This document shows, one piece after another, positions 28,190 through 39,165 of a DNA stretch of 64,000 nt. The notes below the pieces were generated by a model. It had not been told where the DNA came from. It searched no databases and saw only the letters and a program-made list of their open reading frames with translations. Made by a program: the position numbers and the translations under genes. Each line of letters opens with the position of its first letter. Within the stretch, counting starts at the first letter, position 1. The DNA is from Diatrype stigma (Eukaryota; Ascomycota; Sordariomycetes; Xylariales; Diatrypaceae): positions 1-64,000 of the forward strand of contig JAKJXP020000092.1 of NCBI GenBank assembly GCA_022225965.2. Direction: 5' to 3'.

Positions 28190-30748
28190 TCGGGTAGAGC
28201 CAAGTATAGGAAGTTTCCAGCAGAGGCACAGCAGGGCAGACCGTATATGTGGTCTTTGACTGGTAACTTCAGGTTCATACACCGGGATAATCCTGCAGTT
28301 GAGACCCGCGTCACCTTGCGACCTTCGCCTTCGTTTGTCTAGTTGCCGATGGACCAATTGCGGGCCGACAGGTAGCTACGTAGTCACTGACAACCTGAGT
28401 CAACTACTGTTTATGATGCGAGGACAGCAGTTGAAAATCAAGCGCGTGTATCATCAACTGCCGAGATATACGGGCGATAGGATGATCTACAATCCTCGTC
28501 TTGTTCATTGACTCCAATAAGTGACGCCAACATGGATATCATCTAGATAGGATCGTTCCCTATCGTTCAATAGGCTACAGCCTGCCGATTTTGCGTGGCT
28601 TAGGTTAGTAAGTGACTGGGGGAGAAGTTGTCCTGCCCGTACTCAAGCTTCCAGCTCTGCCAATTTGATGAACCTCCCCAGTGCTGGCAGTTTATCGACG
28701 CAGGAGATTTAAAGTAGGAGATCTCCAAAGCAGACGTTGGGTGTTGCTGGATGACCAATGTCTTTCGTACGGTGTTGTGCGAGTGATGAGATGTAGGGAC
28801 GGCAATATATCAGCTCTCTGACCACTGGCAACGTCAAACCCTTGTTAATGGAGGATGTAGCTGGATATCTGGCAATATTCTTCTTGGCGAGAATTTGCCT
28901 TTTGGTATCGTCGACTTGAAAGAGGTATGTAGGTAGGCAACTTGTCGTAGGTAGGTTTCCAGGTGTGAAGTAGAGCCCTGGAGATATTGAATGCTGCCCG
29001 GGTGCGCCGTGCCAATGCTTGCCAGCTTTACCAGCTGTACGAACTAGGCATCAGACTGCAGGTACAGGTGCCCGCCTGACTGGGAATACTTAGCCCTGTT
29101 AAGTACCTAAGGCTGGTCCCCTATCTACACTGATGGTCTGTGCACACTGACCCTGCCCAGCCTGGCCTGCATGGACTCGCAACTTGGAAGAAGGTTCATT
29201 CGTGTACGAAGTCTGGGGTTAATGAGCAGTTCACAATAAACACCTGCACCACTTAGAGATATCGTCCACATTATAGTCCTTAGAATCAACTACATGCTCA
29301 TGGATAAGTGATGCTCATTCAACGTACATAACAAGCATAGCTCAAATATACTATTATGTAGGCTTAATGTACATACAACTGCACATAAATGAGCTGTGAG
29401 CATACCAGCCACGTACAAAGTACTACCTACCTCTAACTAATACCACTAGCTAACGGGTGTCATGCAGATTTCATACGCACTATTTGATAGTGCCAGTTAT
29501 GGCAACACGTACCCGTTGGTCCATGCTAGGACTCTATAGAATTGTTAAAATGCTTCGTACCGTTCCAATCAACTATGCGCTATGTTTCAGAGAGGTGGTG
29601 AGTCCCTTTTGATAGTACGAGGTATGGCCGAATGAGGCGGCATCCAACTACATATTGTAACGAGCTCATTGTAACAGTTCTAGCCGGCAGATGCAAGCCC
29701 TTCTGTTGTCTGATTGCCTATGACGTGATAAGGGCCGACTTGATAGTTGTATATTGGCTTGCACCTGACCTTTCCTGCGCTCCCGACAAATAGGTGATTG
29801 CTCTTGTTTTATCAGTGGCTGCTGCCCCGCAGATGTCTCGATGCGTCGAATGCCTCGAACGAAGCAGCCCCTCCATCGTCGTCGAATAGTTGATGGCTGT
29901 GCTATGTAACTAAGGTAGGACATGGGATAATGGGGTTGTAAACTTTAACACAGTAGTGCTATGTAGGTAGGTATAGTGGTATGTAGCAGGAGGTGATAGG
30001 ATGGGCTTAATTAGGTAACTATGGCTACTATCAGGCCGTCATCCTAAAATACACATATATCTGCCTCACCTCCACAGGGAGTGCTAACTTCACGCAATAC
30101 ATACAACAACTGAATGTCTATGATTACAGACTCCTTTTACGCCCTACCTTACCTGTCTGCCTGTACGATACTGCACATACATACAGGTCCGACTAAGGTG
30201 TTCTTACGAAAGTCTATTAGAGAATGCCTTGCTTGTCAGAACCCACCTATTTCTGACTATATTCTCTTAGTCGTGCACCTACAGTCGTGCAGGCCTGCAA
30301 TCCCAGAGTTGTGATCCCACAACCTCTGGTTATTTACAAGCGCTACCTGATGCAACAGAAAGTCAAGACCGTGCTACATACCTAGACAACAAGGCAACAA
30401 GAATTGCTTACACCAGGTATCCATCATCGCCATCGCATCGGCTCAATCAACGACGATAAAACCTAGAATTACTCGGGTTGATTCAGTACAAGTACTTCGT
30501 AACGTATGTGCTAAGTATAGCTACAGTACAGCTACCACCTAAATTAGAGTAATTCCCAGATTGCCATAGTTAAAGCAGCCTGTGGCCACGGCCAGTGGAA
30601 CTTTAGAGGGCCCGAGGACCCCCGATGACCCCCATAACTTCCATTGGAGCTGCAACTGTTCTGCCACGGCCACGCAGCCCACGACCACACGCCCGACGCC
30701 CTAACTTCTAGCTAGAACCCCTGGAAGATCAGCAATCAGCAGTGTGGT

Positions 30749-30785
30749 TGTCACTGTTGTCACTGTCACTGTCACTGTCACTGCT
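30749..30785. repeat. TGTCAC minisatellite
   Basis: About six tandem units of TGTCAC, with small variation, upstream of the B56 gene. Confidence 0.85.
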
Positions 30786-31060
30786 GCACTGGTGGTCAGA
30801 GGTCCCCCCATCGTCTGTCTTTTTTCTCCACCTCACAACGGCCGACAACTCAACTTTATTTACATAGCAGAACAGCCGGTCTGCCTGTCTGCTTCCCCCA
30901 GCCCAGCCCAGCCAGCAGCCCAGCCCAGCTCAGCCCGTCTGCCAGCACCCAGTTGCCAGCATCACCAAACACCAAACATTGAACATAAAACATTAAACAC
31001 TAAACATTTCACACTCAACACTAAACACCAATCCAGCCATCTCACCAGCCCGGGCTCTCT

Positions 31061-31103
31061 GGCATCTGGCATCTGGCATCTGGCATCCGGCATCCGGCAT
31101 CTG
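31061..31103. repeat. GGCATCT/GGCATCC 7-bp minisatellite
   Basis: Six units of a 7-bp repeat in the probable leader or promoter of the B56 gene. Confidence 0.9.
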
Positions 31104-31655
31104 ATTCTGGCCTGGCATTCGTGTTTCTGTGTTGCCGTGTTCCTTTCTTTCCCCCGTTGCTGGACAGATTACTACTACTACCTTACCTTATACCACTGCA
31201 CTGCACTACTATCCTTTCACCTCAACCTTTCTAACCCCTCCATAACTACATATTTCCCGACAGAGTTACATCCTCGCCTTACCTCAAAAGTAGATTGGCT
31301 TCCTCCATTCGACATTTCTTAACTCCTCAAATCATTATTATACCACCACTACCACCTTCGTCTCGCCCGTTGTCACCTTCACGCATTAACATCAACCTTC
31401 TCGTGTGCCTTAGCCAAGCTGGAGTTTAGCCGCGACGCACGGCCCTGAGTTCGATTCCACCGTGTACGCTGTCAATCCGAATATTGACATCCCCATCCCC
31501 GATACAAGAGCGACACGTCAATCTGGCTCCTCTGCTTCCTCGCCCCTCGTCCGCGTCAACCGCTTTGAGCCGGGCCTAATTGGTCCTCTCAAGGGTGATT
31601 CCCAAGCAGGGCATCTTTCATCGCGCTGTGATTAGCTGCACTAATGCATATGAAC

Positions 31656-33925
31656 ATGAAGCGATTTAGCCAGAGAGTCGTAAGTTGAACCCCTAAGACC
31701 CAGCCCCATAAGAATAGCTTCAGATCTGGCATGCATGCGCCTTGTGCCTGACACCTCTTCACGTCCAATCCATGACAACTGCTATTGTAACTTTCTAACC
31801 CTAGCCACTTACAGCTCCGAGGTCGAGGTGATAGCAAGTCTTCTAAGAAAAATAAGGAGTCCAAGGATGGCGCTGCATCACCTTCTTCGAGTGGTTCGCG
31901 AGAGACACAGTCCCCTAATTTGACGCCTTCCTCCTCCACTACCACCCTCAACGATATCCGAAACAAACCTCTGCCCCCGAATAACGCTGGGGGACACGGC
32001 GGTGTTGGTGATCGCGGCAATCTTGGTCTGCAAGGCCAAGGGTCAGGCGCGGCAGCCGCACAAGGTGGCGCGCCTGACCGATTTGATACTGGTAGTCTTG
32101 GGCAGTCTCCCAACGGGACTGCAACACCCTCTAGGCAAGGGGGAGCGTTGCCACCCACCGTCGTTATCAGCCCAAGCGCCCCAGTAAGTTTGATTGAACT
32201 ATTGATATACCTCAGGTACTTGTCTTGATAGCTGACCGACTACCCTCGGCAGCATATCCCCCCTCCTGGTGCTGCCGAAACCATGCCCCACGATCTTGCT
32301 CCTCCCAAGGCTGGTCAGAAGTCCTTGATGTTCGACCGCCTTCACCAGACGCCCAAAGATGTCCCAGAGGGACTTCGGAGTCCCAGGAGACAACATTCCT
32401 CGCGCTTTGACATTTCAGCCCACCGAGAGCTAGAGAAACTCCCCGGCTTCCATGAAGTATCTCCCAACCGTCGCCAGGACCTCTTCATGGAAAAGATCGA
32501 CCAGTGCAATGTCATCTTCGATTTCAATGATGCTAGCGCCGATATGAAGTCAAAAGAAATCAAGCGTTTGGCCCTACATGAGCTGCTGGACTACGTCGCC
32601 AACAACCGCCAGGTCATCACTGAGCCTATGTACCCTCGTGTCGTCGAAATGTTTGCCAAGAATCTGTTTAGGCCAATTCCGCCTCCTATGAACCCACAAG
32701 GCGAAGCTTTCGACCCCGAAGAGGATGAGCCTGTCCTCGAAGTTGCTTGGCCGCATATCCAAGTCGTCTACGAGTTCTTCCTGAGGTTCATCGAGAGTCA
32801 GGACTTCAACACCAACATTGCCAAAGCTTACATCGACCACAGCTTTGTGCTACAGCTACTAGAACTATTCGACTCGGAGGACCCCAGAGAGAGGGACTTC
32901 CTCAAGACGACATTGCACCGTATATATGGAAAGTTTTTGAACCTCCGGTCTTTCATTAGGCGGTCTATCAACAACGTCTTTTTCCAATTCATCTATGAAA
33001 CCGAGAGGTTCAACGGAATTGCGGAGCTGCTCGAAATTTTAGGGTCCATCATCAACGGGTTTGCCCTACCCCTAAAGGAGGAGCACAAGCTGTTCCTGAC
33101 TCGAGTCCTCATTCCTCTGCACAAGGTCAAGAGTCTCAGTATGTACCACCCTCAGCTGGCGTATTGCATCGTCCAGTTCTTGGAGAAGGATGCTTCGCTC
33201 ACCGAGGAGGTGGTCCTCGGGCTGCTGCGATACTGGCCGAAAGTGAACAGTACAAAGGAGGTCATGTTCCTCAACGAAGTTGAAGACATTTTCGAGGTTA
33301 TGGACCCCGCCGAATTCGCCAAAGTACAGGAGCCCCTCTTCCACCAGCTGGCGAAGTCCGTGGCAAGCCCCCATTTCCAAGTCGCCGAGAGAGCGCTATA
33401 CTTTTGGAACAACGAGTATTTCTGCAATCTCGTCAGCGACAACGTCGAAATCATTCTACCTATCATGTTTGCCCCGCTCTACGAGAACTCTAAGGGACAT
33501 TGGAACAGGCAAGTTGACCCGATCTGAACCAACCCAGCAATGCGCTAACACCTGACAGGACAATCCACGGTATGGTTTATAACGCTATGAAGCTGTTCAT
33601 GGAGATCAATCCGCAGCTCTTTGATGATTGTTCGCACGAATATACCGAGCAGCAGAACAATGCGGCGGCCCGCGAAGCCCTTCGGGAGAGGAAATGGGCA
33701 GCTATCACAGAACAGGCAGGGAAGAAGAAGCCTAATGGGACTTCTAGCAATGGCAGCCCTGCCCCGAACGTTGCAGCCCTGCCGCGGGTGGAAGAGGCCG
33801 ATTCGGTCACGGAGGATAACCAGAAGAGGCTGGACTCGTTGAAGCTGCAGGATAGCGACCGAAGAGACCGCCGCACGCACGAGCGGCAGAATTCGGTAGG
33901 CTCTTCGAGAAGCCAGCCGCGATGA
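31656..33925 (+). CDS. PP2A regulatory subunit B56 (Rts1/Par1 type)
   Basis: Targets protein phosphatase 2A; in yeasts it acts in cell-cycle, septation and stress control. Four exons: 31656-31679, 31815-32183, 32253-33508 and 33559-33925; predicted 671 aa. The first exon encodes only eight residues (MKRFSQRV), matching the MKxxxxR start of Par1 and Rts1, and continues into [12 protein letters not shown]. Two further in-frame ATGs lie at 31644 and 31650. Residues 9-150 are Ser/Pro/Gly-rich. The B56 core begins at [32 protein letters not shown] and runs through ENSKGHWNR and [24 protein letters not shown]. The last intron (33509-33558, 50 bp) starts GCAAGT rather than GT; only this choice keeps HWNR joined to TIHG. 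A Ser/Arg-rich tail follows. Family is very sure. Confidence 0.93.
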
Positions 33926-35771
33926 TAGCTACCTAGTGCCCAGCCCACCTCTTTTCTTCAACCCACTTGTCGAATGGCGTTTTTTTACGGCTTCTTTTCT
34001 TTCATTTCTTAATGATAGACATTCCAAGCGATGACGATTTGGTTTACACGAACCCACCAGAATTCCGACTCGATCCCTGGTCTTGTTTGCAACCATGCGA
34101 TTCGGCCTGTTGCATGCAACCATCGCTGACATCCATTTTCTTGTCGGGGGGTTACCTACGAGCCACGTTGCCGGTTCTATTTTCTTCAACAAAACAAAAA
34201 AAAATCCCACTACGGCCGGACCCTCAGATGAAAGCCAAACGGAATTCGATGATCGGCTCAGTGTTCCTCATGCGAGTCGTGCGTTGATCCGATAACTGGT
34301 TTTCACTACGTGTTGGCCTAGATGGTTTCAAGTACATATCTGACTGCCCCGGTTATCAAGTGGAGGCCTGCTCAAAGGGGGCACATCAACTGAGACAACA
34401 TTCGTGGCATTGCTTGTGCGATCCGAGGTATTGAGAGTGCCACAGTTAAGGAGATGGTATTAGGTGTACGTGTTTCGGAAGGGATCGGTAGAAGCCCCGT
34501 GCTCTTCACGAAGCCGAGTACATGGACATGGACAAAGGAACCTTCACACGCCTGGCTTTTCTCCTGTGTATGGAATTGTATTGATGTTCGAGTCCGGGTC
34601 CGGGTGGCTCGGAAGGCGTAGAGGAATAGGGAAATGGAATGAATCGCGGCTTTCTCCTTGACCATAGCAACAACACAATCTCGATAGACTTTGTGAAACA
34701 GGCGCAGTCACGGTTGTTTCCTGCGTAGAATAAAAGAAAGGAAGCATATAACTATTTATCAGATTTCAGGGGGTAAAGAGCCTTGGAATCCCCATCTCCC
34801 CCCAGGCCGGGAATTCCATTGTTAAGTTCTGGTTGGTGTCGGCCCGTCAGGGACTGATAGGAGCGCCTCATGACGCCTTATGACGGGAGCTTCGCGTTAA
34901 CTTGACTTGGAATAGTCGCATTCCCGACAACGGAACGGAGACGCGCTTCGGCACTGGGCACTGCACCAAACCTGGTACCCACACCCCTTTATCTCGCTCC
35001 CAAGTACGAAGTAGTGGGCAGAGATAAGGCTCCCCCCCTACTCCATGTCGGTACATAGTATGTTCATTGTTACGTAGGCCGGCAGGTTCGCGGGCAGGTT
35101 AGGCCGGTAGGTAGGGTATGCACGATGGCCCGGCCGGAAACTTATCCCAGATCGAGTTTCGAAGGGGTAATGAAAACCACCAGCCCGCCCAGTCCCATAG
35201 GCGAATTACTACATTCTCGACCGATTCTTCTGTTTCTCGCACTCGATAGATCGTAGAATGGCTGCTCCAAGTGGAGTCGAGTGAACTAGGCAAAGCAAAA
35301 TTTCTCTTGACAAAACATATATATATACGGGGGTGCGTAAGTGCTATGTAGTAGTTGGAAACCTAAAATCCGGTGAGTTGCTACTGCTAGGTATATTTGT
35401 TCGTAACGAGGCAGCATACCGAAGTCGACTCTTATCAAGAAAGTGGTTGTGGCTCTAGATTTCCAGTTCTCAATAAGTCGGCGTGTTGATGAGGTTCTGG
35501 TGATTTGCCACATGCGACACACTTTACACACATATATTTGCATCTGTCGTCTGCTCACCTGATATTGTCGAACTATACCCAGCGAGTCTATAAGTTCACT
35601 CGAGAAAGTGACCGTTCAGGAGGTGTGTCTCCGATACAGACCTGGGTAGCCTGGAGAGCATATCTAACAAGTCCCAGCACAAACGATTGGCCCATCTGGA
35701 TATCCTATATATACGCATATAATCGGCCACAAGAAGCCCAAGGCTAAATAAAAGGACGACCAAAAGAAACA
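33926..35771. other. intergenic
   Basis: 1.8 kb between two plus-strand genes. Short open frames on both strands show no family resemblance. A small AT dinucleotide run lies near 35318-35330. No gene recognised. Confidence 0.6.
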
Positions 35772-38352
35772 ATGGGCGGTTTTACTCCGGTCGTCGGCGG
35801 CAGCAATGCTGAATCCATGTACCCGGAAGGGAGGGTGCTTATTATCATCACCGGAGGTGAGATCTGCCGGGTGTCTTAGTCCACGGGAGAAGACAGACGC
35901 CTGCTTGCTTGCTTTCTTTTGCTCGGTCCATCCTCTATCGGTTACCTAGGTTCACTTGGCTGACCTCGCCCCCCGAACGAAGGTACCATATGCATGCAGC
36001 CGTCGGCTAGCGGCCTGGTGCCCGTCGAGGGGTTCCTGGAAACCGCCATGGCCACCAGGCCGTCGTTTAACGATATGTCTGAAAGGGGTAAGTAGATTGA
36101 TTGACCAACTCCCCCTTTTCTTTTGAGGTTTTTCTTTTGCATTTGCCGTTGCTGGCCGAGCTGGCAAGGATGATATATATATACACGCACATACACATAC
36201 ACAATACCCCTATCCCCGTACCAAAGTATATTATAAGCGAGAGATGACCAGGCCCAGCTAACCTGCTAACCTTCCGCAACCCGCAGTGCCGCTGAGCGTG
36301 GTCAAGGACGGCGTGAAGACGACCATCGACAGCCTGCGGACGCCGCCGAGCGCGTACTCGAAGCACATCCGCTACGGCGCGCTCGAGTTCTCGCCGCTGC
36401 TCGACTCGTCCAGCATCAGCAGCCACGGGTGGGCGCAGATCGCCAACGCCGTCCACGACAACTACCACCTGTTCGACGGCTTCGTCGTGCTCCACGGCAC
36501 CGACTCGCTGTCGTACTCGGCCTCGGCCTTGTCGTTTATGCTGGTACGTTGTGCTATGCTATGCTGCTGCGCTTTCCGTGTTGTATCTGTTCTCGTTTTT
36601 TCTGTCTGTTCGGCCTCCTTGTAGTGAAGTGAGCTCCTGGCGAAGCTGCTTGAAACGGGAGGACGGGAGAGCAGGGTCTGCCTGCCCTTATACTTTGCTA
36701 TGTAGGCTGGGTGCTGGTCTCACTAAATGCCATAAGAATGGGTTTTGGAAAGGCGAGAGAAAAGAAAACGAAGAAAAAGCCAAGAGGGGTGGGGAGAGGG
36801 GGCAGCACTATAGCTCCAGGCCGTAATAGGCACGTGGAAAAGGAAACAGACATCCGCTAACTCACAAACCACAAACCACAAACAGGAAGACCTAGGCAAG
36901 CCCGTGATCCTCACCGGCTCCCAGGCGTCCATCTTCGCGCTGCAGTCGGACGCGGTGGACAACCTGCTCGGGTCGCTGATCATCGCGGGGACGTTCGTGA
37001 TCCCCGAGGTGTGCCTGTTCTTCCACCACACGCTGTTCCGGGGCAACCGCACGACCAAGGTGTCGGCGTCGTCGTTCGAGGCCTTCGCCTCGCCCAACTG
37101 CGACCCCCTGGCCCGCGTCACCGGCCTCGGCGTCGACGTCAACTGGCAGCTGGTGCGCCGCCCCACGCGCCTCGCCCGCTTCGCCGTCCGCACCCAGCAC
37201 CTCGACACCGCCCACGTCGCCTGCGTCCGCGTCTTCCCCGGCATCAAGCCCGAGATGGTCGACGCCATCCTGCGCGTCCCCAACCTGCGCGGCCTCATCA
37301 TCGAGACCTTCGGCATGGGCAACGCGCCCTTCTCCGCCGCCACCGGCGGCCCCGGTTCCGGCCCTTCCCTCCTGTCCGTCATCCGGTCCGCCGTCGAGCG
37401 CGGCGTCGCCGTCGTCAACATCAGCCAGTGCGCGCACGGCCTGGTGTCGCCGCTGTACGCGCCGGGCTTCGCGCTCGGCGAGGCCGGCGTCGTCTTCGGC
37501 CACGACCTGACGTCCGAGGCCGCCCTAACCAAGCTATCATACCTGCTCGCGGCCGCCGCCTCGGACGCCCCGCCGGGCGAGAGCCCCAGGGTCGTGGCCG
37601 ACCTGATGGCCCGCTCGCTCCGCGGCGAGATGACCGAGATGTCCGTCCCCAGCTTCACCCACCCGGCCGCGCGGTCGCTGAGCTTCTCCGTGTCGGTCGA
37701 CGCCCTCGCCGGCGGCGGTGCGGGGGATTCCTCCTCCTCCCCCGCCGCCGTGCGCGAGCAGCAGGCGCAGCGCCTGTTCGTCGGCCCTCGTCGCGATAGC
37801 GATAACAATAACAATAATCACGACGGCAACTCCCACCTCCCGAGCGAGAGCGGTGCGCAAAACAGCCACAGCCACCTCCCCCCGATCATCACAGCCGCCG
37901 ACGCGGCCTTCACCGCGCTCGGGTGGGCGATCCGCGGCGGCGACGTCTCTGCGGTACGCGACCTGCTCGAGGGCGACGAGGTCAACTACCAGCTGCTGAA
38001 GCGGGCCGACTACGCGGGCAACACGGCGGTGCACCTGGCGGCGGTGGCGGGTGTGGGCGGCAGCAACAGTCGGCAGGTGATGATGGATGACGAGATGCCC
38101 GGCCCGCAGGCTGGGCAGCAGAACAATGATGGTAGTAGAGGGACGAGGGACCACGCGGCCGTGCTCAAGGAGCTCCTGGTCCGCGGAGCGAGCGTCCACG
38201 CCCGCAACCGCGCCAACAACACGCCGCTGTATCTGGCGCGGCGCGCGGGCAGCGCCGAGTGCGTCGCGCTGCTCGAGGCAGCGGGGGCGGTGCTGTGGGA
38301 GGGCGAGGCGGTTTCCGCCGCTGCGGGGGCGGCGGCGACGGTGGCTGGTTGA
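35772..38352 (+). CDS. L-asparaginase with C-terminal ankyrin repeats
   Basis: Hydrolyses asparagine to aspartate and ammonia. Four exons: 35772-35856, 35983-36087, 36287-36543 and 36886-38352; predicted 637 aa. The first active-site motif TGGT (27-30) is created by splicing exon 1 to exon 2. The second motif, LHGTDSLSYSASALSFML, ends exon 3, and exon 4 opens with EDLGKPVILTGSQ, giving the Thr-Asp and Lys-containing catalytic set of type I (cytosolic-like) asparaginases. RGLIIETFGMGNAP and NISQCAHGLVSPLYAPGFAL follow. After a disordered Ser/Asn linker, about residues 490-615 carry ankyrin-like repeats (AGNTAVHLAAVAG, HAAVLKELLVRGASVHARNRANNTPLYLARRAGSAECVALL). The same domain order occurs in mammalian ASPG (60-kDa lysophospholipase), so a second activity is possible but unproven. 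GC at third positions is very high in exon 4. Family is very sure. Confidence 0.92.
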
Positions 38353-39165
38353 GAGGTTTGCTGTGTTGGGTTGAAGTTGGGTGAGTTGGTGAAGGGGGAA
38401 AGACCGGACAGAACGCCTCAGCATGGCCTCGTTTAACACCTGTCCGTGTAGGGAGGTTAGCCTCGGACCTGAGTCAGGTTAAGGAGGGATATAGAAGGGT
38501 GGGAAAGAGAGGAAAGAGAAGGGGGAAAAGGGGATAAATGGCCGGTACCGGTTGCTACCGGATCGATCACTAGACTCGAAGGTTTTGGGGCCTTATCTAT
38601 ATATAGGAGTTGCTGTTTCTTCCGCACGCAGAAGGGGTTATTTTAGAACAATAGTTGGTTAGTAGAGGCACGATTTAGAAGATTCGGCGACATCAATAGA
38701 CGACAGGCAAAGCCAGACACGCATGCATGCATTTCAACATCTCTTCAAGGGTTGATGTTTTTGTTCATTTTATTATTATCGATTTCCAAAAAAGCCCCGC
38801 GGCAATTATTCATTAATTACTCATTCGTCAGGGGGCCTGATCGGTCATTCCCAACTCTCATGCTTAGTTCTGGTCAGCTCGCAAGCAAGGCGGCTCCTTC
38901 TTCATGGCATGGCAGAATCTTATAGTTAATCGTCATATCGTAACATCACAGGGGCGAGTGTTCGTGATTTAAACCAGGGAAAACCAAGCGTGATGGTTTA
39001 GGTCCCTTTCACGGCGCTACTGGCTCTCCTCTTCTCCGTGGTTTCTGGAGGTACCGAGATCTTTCGAAGACTGGATATCTTGGTCTCTCCCGTCTTCGCC
39101 GGCAACGAACCCCGTCTCATCCAACCCCTGGCTCCATTGTTTTCTCGTACCGACATGCGGTTCTC
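38353..39165. other. intergenic, convergent 3' ends
   Basis: About 800 bp between converging asparaginase and 5-phosphatase genes. It has a GCCGGTACCGG palindrome-like word near 38540. No gene recognised. Confidence 0.6.

Larger units (their letters stand above)
28190..31655. other. large intergenic region and long leader of the B56 gene
   Basis: 3.5 kb between tfc1 (-) and the B56 gene (+). From about 30740 to 31655 the sequence is C/T-rich with simple repeats, as expected of a long fungal 5' leader or promoter; the open frame at 30744-31322 is built from these repeats and is not called a gene. No gene or tRNA seen in 28190-30740. Confidence 0.55.

Noticed and set aside
30744..31322. 192-codon open frame upstream of the B56 gene
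   Set aside because: Made of TGTCAC, CAGCC and GGCATCT repeats; better explained as promoter or leader.
37011..37799. 262-codon plus frame and similar minus frames within the asparaginase gene
   Set aside because: Shadows caused by very high GC at third positions.
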